Source: JASJBU01 sp963797085 (GTDB taxonomy: Bacteria; Pseudomonadota; Gammaproteobacteria; Chromatiales; Chromatiaceae). From it: a stretch of DNA of 64,000 nt. The notes under the pieces were generated by a model, which saw nothing but the letters and a program-made list of their open reading frames with translations, was not told the origin of the DNA and did not search any database. Within the stretch, counting starts at the first letter, position 1; every line of letters begins with the position of its first letter. The translations under genes were made by a program, and so were the position numbers. The stretch is from contig CAWCOA010000019.1 of assembly GCA_963797085.1 (NCBI GenBank), forward strand, positions 62,001 to 126,000. Direction: 5' to 3'. Positions 1-9,221 of this stretch are shown here, one piece after another.

Positions 1-281
1 GAAGCATCTCGCCATCGTTGCGCAGGGTATCAACTTTGTCGACCTTCAGGGCGGCGACGCACCAACGGAAAGCGAATGGAGGAGCCCTCTATCTCATAGA
101 CGTCAAGCAGGGCCTTTGGAACTCACTGGAACGCTGTGGCTGCCTCGACGCCACCGGTGCACGCAATGTCTTCCAATCTAAAACCGCGGCCATTCACGGC
201 ATCTATAACAAGCTGGACAAAACCATCTGTGCCGGGTGTGACAAACGCATCTTCCATGAATGTGCCCAAGCGCCTGGATAA
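1..281 (+). pseudogene. SulP-family anion transporter, C-terminal STAS part, frame-broken
   Basis: This is the 3' end of a gene that enters from outside the window. Frame 2 at the start reads GINFVDLQGGDA, the usual phosphoacceptor-like stretch of a SulP STAS domain. From about base 60 the homology continues in frame 3 with NGGALYLIDVKQG and ends with a Cys-rich tail (CAGCDKRIFHEC) often seen in bacterial SulP proteins. Joining the two parts requires a frame change and the loss of a few residues near bases 57-63. SulP proteins are inner-membrane anion (sulfate, bicarbonate) transporters; the substrate here is unknown. It lies 37 bases before another anion transporter in the same direction. 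The break may be a real lesion or a sequence error. Confidence 0.65.
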
Positions 282-318
282 CCGATAACAATTCACCACA
301 TAGCAGTAGAGAGAGATC

Positions 319-2304
319 ATGAACACAATTGCGGATGAAGAGACGACTGCCGCCAAACCAAGAAGATTCAGCCTGAAACAAATCATTGCAGCGGTCATAT
401 TTGCTGGGCTCGCGCTGTTCCTTGCAAGCGTAGTGCCCTCAGTGGAGATCGCCTGGGTCAGTGCGATATTGGTATTGACCATCTATCTGTTTGCTTTCGA
501 GCTGGTGGGGGTTGACGTGGCGGCCGCGACGGTCATGGTGCTTTTGGGACTGACTTCATTACTGGCCCCCTTCATGGGGCTGGAGCAAGGATTGGTAGAC
601 AATAAACACCTGTTCGACGGTTTCTCCTCGAATGCGGTGATTTCCATCATTGCGGTGATGATTATCGGCGCCGGCCTTGACAAGACCGGCATCATGAGCA
701 AGGTTGCCGCCTTTATCCTTAAGGTAGGCGGCACCACCGAAGGACGCATCATCCCGATCATCTCCGCCACGGTGGGTTTTATCTCTTCATTTATGCAGAA
801 CGTGGGCGCCGCCGCGCTATTCCTGCCGGTGGTCTCCCGCATCTCGGCCCGCTCGGGCCTGCCGATGTCGCGCCTGTTGATGCCGATGGGTTTTACTGCC
901 ATCCTGGGCGGCACCATGACCATGGTGGGTTCCAGCCCACTGATTCTGCTCAACGACCTGATCCTCACTTCGAATAAAGCATTACCTGCGACACAGCAGA
1001 TGGACACCTGGGGACTCTTCTCCGTAACACCGGTGGGTGTCGCACTCGTCGCGACAGGCATCATCTACTTCGTTCTGGCCGGTCGCTTCGTATTGCCAAA
1101 GACAAAAAGCGAGAGCAGCACCAAGGGCGTGGATGTCATGGCGTATTTCCAGAATCTGTATGGAATACGTCCTGACATGTCCGAGGTTGTCGTGCCTGAA
1201 AAAAGCGATCTAATAGGAAAATTACTCGGTGAAGTCGAATCTACCTACGGCGTCAGGGCGATTGGCGTCAAATACAGCGGTGAAGAGAGCATGGTCGGCC
1301 CCGGTTCGGTTGCCTATGATACCGAGGTAGTCGGGGGCATGGTTCTGGGTATTCTGGCTTCCCCCGACAATCTGAAAAGTTTTGTTAAAAAATACGGACT
1401 TAAGAAACGTAAGGAGCTGCGGAGTTTTTCTGAATCACTGTCCGCCAGCAAGGCAGGTATTGCGGAAGTGGTTGTCCCGCCGGGTTCGCAGATCATCGGC
1501 AAGAGCGCGCGCGAAGTCTGGCTGCGCAAGACCTACGGGCTAGGTTTGATTGCTCTGCACCGGGGTGGTGAAACCCTCAGGCAGGGCGATAATATCAGGA
1601 GCATGCCATTCAATGCTGGAGATACCCTGGTAGTCCACACCACCTGGGCCAATCTGGCGCGACTGGAAAAGGACCGTAACTTCGTCGTGGTAACCACCGA
1701 ATATCCTCGGGAAGAGTTACGTCCGCATAAGTTACTGCCTGCCGCCGTGTTTTTCGGCATTGCGTTGTTCATGGTGCTGTTTACCGATATACGGCTCTCG
1801 GTGGCGTTGCTGACCGGCGCTATGGGCATGGTGTTGTCCGGTGTGCTGAATATCGAAGAGGCCTATGAGGCGGTGAGTTGGAAGACCGTATTTCTGCTTG
1901 CATCACTGATTCCCCTGGGGCTGGCCGTGGAGACCACCGGTACCGCAAAGTGGATCGCCGAGCAGGTTCTGGTCGTAGTGGGCGATATGCCGATCTGGGT
2001 GATCCAATCCTCAATTGCATTACTCGCGACATTTTTCACCCTGGTGATGTCCAATGTGGGCGCCACCGTGCTGCTGGTGCCGCTGGCGGTGAACATTGCC
2101 ATCGGCGCCGGCGCCAATCCGGCGCTTTTTGCCCTGACCGTGGCGCTTGCTACATCCAACTCATTCCTCATCCCCACCCATCAGGTCAATGCCTTGATCA
2201 TGGGCCCCGGGGGCTACCGCGTACCGGACTTCATGAAGGCCGGCGGCATCATGACCGTGCTGTTCCTGGTCGTTTTGATCGCCATGATGAACCTGGTTTT
2301 CTGA
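319..2304 (+). CDS. SLC13/DASS-family transporter with two TrkA-C domains
   Basis: The 661-residue inner-membrane protein has two blocks of hydrophobic segments (about residues 20-260 and 470-660) around a soluble middle. The middle (about 274-460) contains two RCK_C/TrkA-C-like domains, each with a PxxSxxIGK-like start (VPEKSDLIGK, VPPGSQIIGK). This order, transporter half, two TrkA-C, transporter half, is characteristic of SLC13-type permeases predicted to carry sulfate or other anions. The sequences SSFMQNVGAAALFLPV and VMSNVGATVLLVPLAV are the two inverted-repeat substrate-binding clamps expected in this family. It sits between a SulP remnant and an ArsB/NhaD-type gene, which supports an inorganic-anion role, but the substrate cannot be read from sequence. 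Confidence 0.85.
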   Translation: MNTIADEETTAAKPRRFSLKQIIAAVIFAGLALFLASVVPSVEIAWVSAILVLTIYLFAFELVGVDVAAATVMVLLGLTSLLAPFMGLEQGLVDNKHLFDGFSSNAVISIIAVMIIGAGLDKTGIMSKVAAFILKVGGTTEGRIIPIISATVGFISSFMQNVGAAALFLPVVSRISARSGLPMSRLLMPMGFTAILGGTMTMVGSSPLILLNDLILTSNKALPATQQMDTWGLFSVTPVGVALVATGIIYFVLAGRFVLPKTKSESSTKGVDVMAYFQNLYGIRPDMSEVVVPEKSDLIGKLLGEVESTYGVRAIGVKYSGEESMVGPGSVAYDTEVVGGMVLGILASPDNLKSFVKKYGLKKRKELRSFSESLSASKAGIAEVVVPPGSQIIGKSAREVWLRKTYGLGLIALHRGGETLRQGDNIRSMPFNAGDTLVVHTTWANLARLEKDRNFVVVTTEYPREELRPHKLLPAAVFFGIALFMVLFTDIRLSVALLTGAMGMVLSGVLNIEEAYEAVSWKTVFLLASLIPLGLAVETTGTAKWIAEQVLVVVGDMPIWVIQSSIALLATFFTLVMSNVGATVLLVPLAVNIAIGAGANPALFALTVALATSNSFLIPTHQVNALIMGPGGYRVPDFMKAGGIMTVLFLVVLIAMMNLVF

Positions 2305-2316
2305 GGATAAGGAATA

Positions 2317-3673
2317 TTGGAAACTCATGTTTTAACAGAAACCCTGACCTGGAATACACCGATGGCGGTTTCCGCTGTGATACTGATCGTCACCTTTCAT
2401 CGGTATTTTCACCGAAGGGGTACATGGCTTTCACCGCACCAAGTTCGCCATGGGTGGCGCAGGCCTGATGATACTGGCGGGCCAGTATTTCGGCTTCTAT
2501 AGTCCGACGCTGGCGGTGGAGGCCATCGACTGGAACGTGGTGTTCCTGCTCGGCGGCATGATGACCATCGTTGCCATCATGATCCCTACAGGCGGCTTCC
2601 AACGGCTGGCTTATCGTATCGCCGATCTGAGCCGAGGCCGCCTGTTCCTGCTGCTGGCCATGCTGGGTACAGCTGTGACCGTGATTTCGCTGCTGCTGGA
2701 CAATGTCACCACCGTAGTCATCTTCGGTCCCTTGATCATACTCATCAGCCAGGCACTCAAGGTCAGCCCTGTGCCTTTCCTGCTGGCTGCGGCCCTGTTG
2801 TCAGACACCGGGGGCGTGGCTACCCTGGTGGGCGACCCACCTAACCTGATGATCGGTTCAGCGGCCGGAATTGATTTCAACACCTTCCTGATCCATATGG
2901 GCGGCATCGTCCTGGCAGCCTGGATCGTCATTCTTATCGCTCAGAAGTGGCTGTTCAGGAAGGAATTAGCGGTGATCCCGGAAAAACAGGACTTCTCTGG
3001 ACAGGGGGTGATCAAGGACCCACGGACTTGGTACGCTTCACTGGCGGTACTGGGCGTCATGGTGGTGCTGTTCATCTTCCACCACACCCTGGGCTGGGAG
3101 CCATGGTTCGTGGCCGCCATCGGACTTACCCTCCTGGTGTTCATCGCCCACAAGACTGAACTGGACGAATCCTTCGAGCAGGTGGAGATGAGCCTGCTGA
3201 TGTTTTTCATCTCCCTGTTCGTGGTAGTCGGTGGCGTGGAGAACAGCCATTTCCTGGAGTACCTCGGTCAGTACATTCGCCCGTTCGTGGAATCAGACCT
3301 GCTGGTGGCCTCGATCGTCCTGATGTGGATGGCGGCCATACTCTCTGCGATGATCGACAATATTCCCTTCACCGCAGCCATGGTGCCCATCATTCTGGGA
3401 ATGGAACAACAGGGGATCAATGTCAGACCCCTGTGGTGGTCACTGGCTATAGGCGTGGGCATGGGCGGCAACGGCAGCCACCTGGGCTCCACTGCCAACG
3501 TCTTCATCGTAACCCTGTCCGAACGCCTGGCGAAAGACACCGGCGACGACAGCCTGCGTATCACTCCCGGGTTATGGTTTCGTAAGGGTACGCCAGCCAT
3601 GCTGCTGACACTGTTGACTTCATCCATAATCATGTGGCTGTTCTTTGATTTCTTTAGAACACCTTTTCATTAA
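2317..3673 (+). pseudogene. ArsB/NhaD-type ion transporter (IT superfamily), frameshifted
   Basis: Translation probably begins at the TTG after GAGGATAAGGAA, 12 bases behind the preceding transporter stop. The first 27 codons read METHVLTETLTWNTPMAVSA and onward. At about base 2398 one extra base in TTTCATC shifts the frame; removing it restores GIFTEGVHGFHRTKFAMGGAG and the rest of a protein of about 450 residues. Family signatures downstream include DNVTTVVIFGPL and LVGDPPNLMIGSAAG, typical of ArsB/P-protein/NhaD relatives in the inner membrane. The second half is open without interruption from 2450, so a shortened protein could be made. The substrate (arsenite, Na+/H+, or another anion) is not determined. 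Confidence 0.75.
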
Positions 3674-4107
3674 CTGGAGACCCGTCAGGCTTACGACCAT
3701 TGTCGACAATACCCCATGTTTGTCGGCCTCACACTGACCAGAGATGCCGAGCGGACCGTGCCAATAGATGCCACTGTCCGCCGGCACAAGGAATCACTGC
3801 CCTAATCAGCTCGGTTGCCGGATGCTGATCATGGGGCAGACCCTTGGGGAAATATATCTTCTTCGGCCATCTTAAATGGACCCCGGCGATTGCCACCGGT
3901 TATATTGCCAGCATCCTTGTGCACATGGCGGTTAACAGCCAAAATTACACCTGAGACTGATTCAAGAAAATCACAGAGTTAGTTGCAATGTTTCCGTTCC
4001 TTCATGGTCAATCCCTTATCAGGATTTGAAAACAGCGACACAGACTGGTATCGCTGGAAGGTCAGAAATTTTCAGGCCTTCATTAGGTTGCACTGCTGGA
4101 GGTAAAA
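3674..4107 (+). other. Intergenic region with a possible membrane-protein remnant
   Basis: No complete gene is visible. Bases 3829-3954 are open in one frame without a start codon and encode a hydrophobic stretch containing YIFFGHLKWTPAIATGY and ILVHMAVN before a stop. It reads like the end of a membrane protein, possibly a leftover of another transporter from this cluster, but I cannot name the family. The last bases carry the ribosome-binding site GGAGG of the next gene. Confidence 0.25.
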
Positions 4108-4395
4108 ATGTTTACGTCATTGGAAAATCAAGGTGTTCTGGCAACTGTATTGGAACGCTTTGAAAAACAGAGGCTCCCGAGAATTCTCGACATGAAACAG
4201 CTGGTCGATCAAGGAGGAACTCTCAATGAATATGATATTGAATTTCTTGAAGAGGTTTTACACGACACCAAGGAGTATCAACCTTTTGTGGCGGAGCACA
4301 CGGAATATCGTGACCTGTTTGCCCGGACGGTTCACCTATATCACGAAATTACTACCAAAGCGCTGGAGAATGAAAGACACCAGAGTAACTGCTAA
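4108..4395 (+). CDS. Small conserved-looking protein of unknown function
   Basis: The 95-residue soluble protein has a clear ribosome-binding site (CTGGAGGTAAAA) just before the ATG. It is rich in charged residues and predicted to be mainly helical, for example LEEVLHDTKEYQPF and LFARTVHLYHEITTKALEN. No signal peptide, membrane segment or recognised catalytic motif is seen. It stands alone, with more than 400 bases of apparently empty DNA on each side. I do not recognise the family. Confidence 0.6.
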   Translation: MFTSLENQGVLATVLERFEKQRLPRILDMKQLVDQGGTLNEYDIEFLEEVLHDTKEYQPFVAEHTEYRDLFARTVHLYHEITTKALENERHQSNC

Positions 4396-4807
4396 CAGAC
4401 CCGCTTAAACAAGGTATGGCCTGCCCTGATCTGATGCTCAAGCCAGGTCTGGATCAAGAGCCCACGACAAGGAGAAAGGGAAATGCCAGCGCACGCCAGA
4501 GTCTATGCTGCATGACGAGTCTGTAGAAAACCCCAAAGGTGTTTTCCGTAGACTTGGTTAACATATTCGAGCATGGCGCCAAACAAAATGATGTCGTCAC
4601 GCGACAGGAATGGCTAGAAGATGGCGACCACTTCTCTATTTTTCTGCGTGTAACGGCTGGTGGGACTACCCAACCTCGTCGGCGTCAGGGGCAACTCTTC
4701 GGCGAACAGGTCAAAAAGGCACCCAGAATACGATGAGCTAGGCCAGTTTTTGTGTGAATGGGAATTCATACTGATTGAACGCCAGTCGATGACAGGGAGC
4801 ATCAGAA
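4396..4807. other. Intergenic region, nothing recognised
   Basis: Short open frames occur on both strands but none has a ribosome-binding site together with protein-like composition. An imperfect inverted repeat lies near 4521-4556 (GTAGAAAACC ... GTTTTCCGTAGAC), which could form a weak hairpin. It lies downstream of the small + strand gene and downstream of the minus-strand cytochrome, so it may contain terminators for both; no poly-T run supports this strongly. Confidence 0.3.
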
Positions 4808-5155
4808 TTATTTCAGTGATGCGTAGTAAGCTGCCAGATTGGCGATATCGACATCCGTCAGCCCTTTGGCAATTGCGTTCATCAGCGGATCTGCACGCTT
4901 ATCCGTTTTGTAGTCATACATCGACTTGACAAAGTAAGCGGGGATCTGGCCTGCGAGAAGCGGAACGGCAGGCTGCCCATCCGGCATGGCCTTGCCTTCT
5001 CCTTTCAGGCCATGACAGCCTAAACAGAGTGCAGCCTTGGCCTCGCCTTCTTGCACATTACCCAGGATAAGCGGGTATCTATCAGCCAGTACATTTAAAG
5101 GCAGAGTGCAAAAGAAGATGACGCAACATGCCACAGCTATGGGGGCGATTTTCAT
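4808..5155 (-). CDS. Periplasmic class I cytochrome c (c553-like)
   Basis: The 115-residue precursor begins with a Sec signal peptide (MKIAPIAVACCVIFFCTLPLNVLA). The mature part has one haem-binding CLGCH followed by GLKGEGKAMPDG and a C-terminal helix ending LAAYYASLK, the usual shape of a monohaem c553-type electron carrier. A distal Met ligand is probably the one in ADPLMNAIAKGL. A good ribosome-binding site (GAGGAGAAAA) precedes the ATG. It lies about 240 bases downstream of the di-haem peroxidase gene on the same strand and could be its electron donor, which is inference from position only. Confidence 0.85.
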   Translation of the reverse strand: MKIAPIAVACCVIFFCTLPLNVLADRYPLILGNVQEGEAKAALCLGCHGLKGEGKAMPDGQPAVPLLAGQIPAYFVKSMYDYKTDKRADPLMNAIAKGLTDVDIANLAAYYASLK

Positions 5156-5391
5156 TTTTTCTCCTCATCGTCTCCCTTCCCTGGTTTTTATCTTTATGCA
5201 TAACGATTGAACTCTCAACGTTGATGCTGAGAACAAGAACCCACTCAACTCCATCCTTTTTAGCTTAAAGTCTTTCTAGCGAGTATTTGTATTTGTCTTC
5301 GCAGGATACCTCCTCACGCACAGCTTTCCAAGGCGCTGCCGGCACTTCCCTGTGCCTTGCCAGCTTATTCCTTGCTATCGATTAAGACTAT

Positions 5392-6809
5392 TTAATCGTC
5401 TTCTCGATCAAAATAGCCATCACTCATGGCCTCCATCCAGACAACAAGCGCATCCTCTTCTTCTGCGGTGAGACCCAAATTGCCCAGCTCGTCGGTATTG
5501 ACGTTGGCGGCGACTTCGGGTTGTGGCCAACAGTCATTGGCCAGGGCAATCGCTTCCGTAGCCTCGAAAATACCGAGATCCTCACACACAGGTTTTACGT
5601 CGCGGGTGTTGTAGAAGTTAACCACAGTCTTCAGGCTCTTGAAATAGCCGTTATGCATGTAGGCCTTGACGACACAATCGTCGTCATTGTCATGTCTTTT
5701 GCCATGACGATCGTCGTCGTCCTCATCCTCGTCATCATTGCTGGCTTCACATGAACCCAACGCGACATTACGCAAGGTCGGGACTTTTGATTTGCCCAGA
5801 TTGGCATCGGCATACTGAAAAAATCCAGCCACGTTCTGTAAGAAACCTGCCAGGCCTGGGTCCCGCCAGTCCGGGTCAGCAATAGAGGCAGGGTTCTCCG
5901 GGTTTCTCGGCACGCCCAGATTATCGAAGGTGAAGTCAGTGAACAGGGGCGCCGGGGCACCTGGACCGCCAGCACCGACATGACAGGCGGAACACTTGCC
6001 TTTGCCACGAAAGATCTCACGCCCCAAAATCTCCTCGGGGAGAAGTCATATTCGCCTGCCCGATGGGCATCAATCTTTGAGGTAAAGGCATTGCTCTCTG
6101 CTGAGCCTTCGTAGGCGGCAATGGACAGGGCAACACGATCATAGGCCTCATCTACTTTGTTCCGATCCTTCGGTGACAGTTCGACCACGCCATCAGGCTG
6201 ACTGCAGACGCCATTGATATTGTTCGGCCAGCTGATCATGCACCGACCCGAGCTCCAGACCTGATCGAACAGCTCGCCATAATTACTTTCACAGACCCGA
6301 TAGACCACACAGGCAGCGTCAGGCAAGGCCTGCTCAACGGGATTCAGGAACGGCCCCTGGGCCTGATCTGCTGCAGGATTACCCAGTTCCCAACCCGTAG
6401 CGCGACCATCCCAGAAGTTGCCGCCGACGAACAAGGGGTCGGTCGCCAGGTCGGTCTCATCATTGCCAAGCAGGCGGTTGCCGAAATCCGCATAGAAGAT
6501 CGGCGCCAGACTGGCGTATGCAGAACTGGGTGGCTTGCGGTTGCCGAACTCACCTTTTATCGAACCTTCATAAACGCAGCCAGCCACATTGATCTCAACA
6601 TCATCACCAACCCAGCCTACATCCGGCACATGGCAAGTTGCGCAGGCCTGATTGCGGCGTATAGATAGATCTGTATCAAAAAAAATCTTTTTTCCCAATT
6701 CCTCAATCGGTGACAGTCCATCATCATCAGCCAGCAATGATGGCGAAGCTGCCAACAATGCCAACGCTATGGGGCTGATCAGCAATCCCGATATTTTTCT
6801 ACTCAACAT
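5392..6809 (-). pseudogene. Di-haem cytochrome c peroxidase/MauG-family protein, frameshifted
   Basis: The start ATG at 6809 follows GAGGAAAC and opens a signal peptide (MLSRKISGLLISPIALALLAA). The N-terminal half carries the first haem site CATCH; the second half carries CSACH and the family stretch KVPTLRNVALG. The frame breaks at the GGGG run at 6037-6040 (CCCC on the coding strand, one C short); restoring it gives FSPEEILGREIFRGKG and a protein of about 472 residues. A homopolymer position makes a sequencing error quite possible. An unusual Asp/Glu/His-rich insert (DDEDEDDDDRHGKRHD) lies in the second domain. Members reduce peroxide or oxidise other substrates in the periplasm using small cytochromes c. 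Confidence 0.75.
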
Positions 6810-7110
6810 AGTTTCCTCACAAAATTTATTAGTATTGGCGTCCGAACAATGAACACACCCACAACACCATTCAAGGCATAAGATTCCCAGCGGAAGATAT
6901 AGTGAAGTTGGTGTGGATTCTTTTGATCTGATCCATGACGCAGGGGACATTCCCTTGTCACTGGGATTATCAGCATGGGAGAGAATGCGTCAATTCGGGA
7001 AAACCCATGCACTCGATTATGGATAACCCGCCGGGCCCATCAAGGACTGCACGTATTACACGTCTGCTATCCTGAAACCCACCTGTTTCAAACATTGGAG
7101 GAAGGGATCG
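6810..7110. other. Divergent intergenic region
   Basis: This stretch separates the minus-strand peroxidase from the plus-strand DUF2461 gene, so it should hold both promoters. I cannot assign clear -35/-10 boxes. The ribosome-binding site GGAGGAAGG lies 7 bases before the DUF2461 start codon. No repeat or RNA gene was seen. Confidence 0.4.
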
Positions 7111-7800
7111 ATGAGTGATTTCACAGGATTCCCCGAAGGTTCGCTGAAATTTCTCGATCAGCTTGACCATAACAATAACAAGTCCTGGTTCAATGCCAAT
7201 AAAGCCCACTACGAACAGCAAGTGCGCGAACCTGCACTGGCATTCATTAATGAAATGGGATCAAGATTGCGAGAAATCTCACCACACTTTGAGGCTATCG
7301 CGAAAAAGTCAGGCGGGTCATTGATGCGAGTCTACCGGGATATACGATTCTCGAAAGACAAAATCCCCTACAAAACCAATGTTGGCATACAGTTCCGCCA
7401 TCAACTGGGCAAGGATGTCCATGCACCAGGGTTTTACCTGCACATTGAACCAGGGAATTGCTTTCTTGGGGCGGGTATCTGGCATCCAGACAACCAGACG
7501 CTGACTAAAATACGGGACTTCATTGTGGATAATCCGGCCGCTTGGAAGGCCGCACTTGATCAGAAGGGATTCAAGCGGGATTTCATCCTTGAGGGGGATT
7601 CACTCAAGCGCTCACCTCGCGGCTATCCAACTGAGCATGAACTGCTGGAAGACCTGAAGCGCAAAGATTTTATCGCCTGCAAAAACTTCCAATGCGACGA
7701 GATCAATAAACAGGCACTGCCGCAGTTCGCCAGCCGAAGCTTCAAACAAGCAGGGGCATTTATGCGTTATCTGTGTACAGCGCTGGAGATTCCCTACTGA
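7111..7800 (+). CDS. DUF2461 (TIGR02453) family protein
   Basis: The 229-residue soluble protein shows the family landmarks from the start: FPEGSLKFLDQLDHNNNKSWF near the N-terminus, then MRVYRDIRFSKDKIPYKTN around residue 72 and a GAGIWHPD stretch. Length matches the usual 220-230 residues. The biochemical function of DUF2461 is not established. The start is preceded by GGAGGAAGG. The gene converges with the sulfur-globule-like gene, stops being only 11 bases apart. Confidence 0.85.
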   Translation: MSDFTGFPEGSLKFLDQLDHNNNKSWFNANKAHYEQQVREPALAFINEMGSRLREISPHFEAIAKKSGGSLMRVYRDIRFSKDKIPYKTNVGIQFRHQLGKDVHAPGFYLHIEPGNCFLGAGIWHPDNQTLTKIRDFIVDNPAAWKAALDQKGFKRDFILEGDSLKRSPRGYPTEHELLEDLKRKDFIACKNFQCDEINKQALPQFASRSFKQAGAFMRYLCTALEIPY

Positions 7801-7811
7801 TACAGCGCAGA

Positions 7812-8096
7812 CTATTCGGGCAATGGCAGCTCGGGCGGCTTTTTCTTCTTGGCAGCGGGCGGCGGTGGATAACCATAACCGGCAGGATAGCCCCAACCGT
7901 AAGGCGAACCAAATCCGTATGGACCGGGTCCATAACGTCGGTATCGCCAGTCATCATCATCGTCGTCAATCTGGTCCATCCACCAGCCGGGATTCATCAG
8001 ATCCCATATATCATCGCCGGCGTAAGCAACCCGGGTCTCGACAACTCCCCCAAGCAGCGCCGCGGCAGCTATTGATAAAAGAGTTTTATTGAGCAT
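7812..8096 (-). CDS. Secreted Tyr/Gly/Pro-rich protein, sulfur-globule-protein-like
   Basis: The 94-residue precursor has a signal peptide (MLNKTLLSIAAAALLGGVVETRVAYA) and then DDIWDLMNPGWWMDQ, an acidic run, and a tail of YGPGPYGFGSPYGWGYP-like repeats ending in KKKKPPELPLPE. Sulfur globule envelope proteins of purple sulfur bacteria (Sgp proteins) are small exported proteins with similar MNP..W and GYGYP-rich composition, so a role in enclosing periplasmic sulfur is plausible. This is a composition-based inference; low-complexity Tyr/Gly proteins also occur in other extracellular structures. The ATG at 8096 was chosen because it directly precedes the signal peptide; an upstream in-frame ATG adds 31 unlikely residues. 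Confidence 0.6.
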   Translation of the reverse strand: MLNKTLLSIAAAALLGGVVETRVAYAGDDIWDLMNPGWWMDQIDDDDDDWRYRRYGPGPYGFGSPYGWGYPAGYGYPPPPAAKKKKPPELPLPE

Positions 8097-8185
8097 GTCA
8101 GAGTGTCTCAAAGTATTTATTGATGGGTAGATACTTCGGCATTTTAATATATTCTGATTATTAAATTCAATTGCCTCCGCATCAG

Positions 8186-9184
8186 TCATCGAATCGGGAT
8201 AAATAGCGTGGTGAGGATTTCATTGGTTGACGCCACCTCCCCCGGATCGTTTTCATAAACCTCATAGGTTGGGCGCGATTTATCCTGCTTGAGCTTGATC
8301 ATCCTGAGATGGCTCATGGCGCTGTACCAGGCGAGTTCAAGAAACTCGTAACTACCCTGCAGGGTAACTTTGAAATACTTGCCTCCTGAGAAGTCCTTGT
8401 ACTGGAAGTCCCCCTTATCGGTATCCTCTGAAACCGGCAGTGCCAGATCACATCGGAAAAACATCTTCTGCAGATTCACCTCATGATAGGCCGTAAAGTG
8501 TGGACCTGTTGAAGTGCCTTGAGATGATTCCACATGATCGGCCAGTTTGGGGAAACCCTCCTGCATCACCTTGACCATCTCCGCCATTTCCCCTGCGAAA
8601 GGAATCGCCAGGGCTGATTGTGCATCCAGCTCCCTGGTACCCGAAAATTCGATAAGCGGCCGCTCAGCAGCCTCATCCAGTTGTCCTCTGAGCATGGCCA
8701 GGCCAAGCGCATAATCCTTGGCGATCATACCGCTGGTCATTTTCGTCATGAAGCGCAGCAAGAAAGGCATGCGGCCCTGCATGCACCAGCCGACTTCAGT
8801 CTGCCCGTTTTGCTCGACAAATTCCCACCAGACTTTACAAACCGATTTGAACGGCCGGATAAATTCGATCTCTTCCTCGATCCTCAACGGAGCAGCGAAT
8901 TTCTTGTGGGTAAGCTTTCCCGCTCCTACCCGTTTACCATCCCAACTGTAGGAGCCACCCTCCTGCGCGTAATTCTCCGAGAAGGTCAGACTCGTCTCAG
9001 CTTCATGCAGCAGCCAGGGACTCCAATCATTCCAGGTCTTGAAGTCACGGACTTTGTCGAAGACCGTCTGTGCATCCACGTCCATCAGCAGGCTGCGCCT
9101 CACTTCATAGCTCCCATCCAAACTGGCCAGATAGATCAGGCCGCCTAGAATGATTACTCCCAACAGGATAAGTAGTAGGGTCAT
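8186..9184 (-). CDS. Membrane-anchored SRPBCC + GyrI-like effector-binding protein
   Basis: The 332-residue protein begins with one membrane helix (LLLILLGVIILGGLIYLASL). Residues of about 25-165 resemble an SRPBCC/polyketide-cyclase-like domain (FDKVRDFKTWNDWSPWL, GGSYSWDGKRVGAGKL). Residues of about 215-332 resemble a GyrI-like small-molecule-binding domain (ISTLFIPI-type end, here EILTTLFIPIR). This two-domain arrangement is common in proteobacteria but its ligand is unknown. It is transcribed in the same direction as the sulfur-globule-like gene downstream of it. Confidence 0.75.
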   Translation of the reverse strand: MTLLLILLGVIILGGLIYLASLDGSYEVRRSLLMDVDAQTVFDKVRDFKTWNDWSPWLLHEAETSLTFSENYAQEGGSYSWDGKRVGAGKLTHKKFAAPLRIEEEIEFIRPFKSVCKVWWEFVEQNGQTEVGWCMQGRMPFLLRFMTKMTSGMIAKDYALGLAMLRGQLDEAAERPLIEFSGTRELDAQSALAIPFAGEMAEMVKVMQEGFPKLADHVESSQGTSTGPHFTAYHEVNLQKMFFRCDLALPVSEDTDKGDFQYKDFSGGKYFKVTLQGSYEFLELAWYSAMSHLRMIKLKQDKSRPTYEVYENDPGEVASTNEILTTLFIPIR

Positions 9185-9221
9185 AAGAAGCTTCTCTGTT
9201 TCGTTTCTTTATTAACTACTG

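Noticed and set aside
4539..4736. Plus-strand open frame of 65 codons
   Set aside because: No ribosome-binding site and no protein-like pattern; overlaps another short antisense frame.
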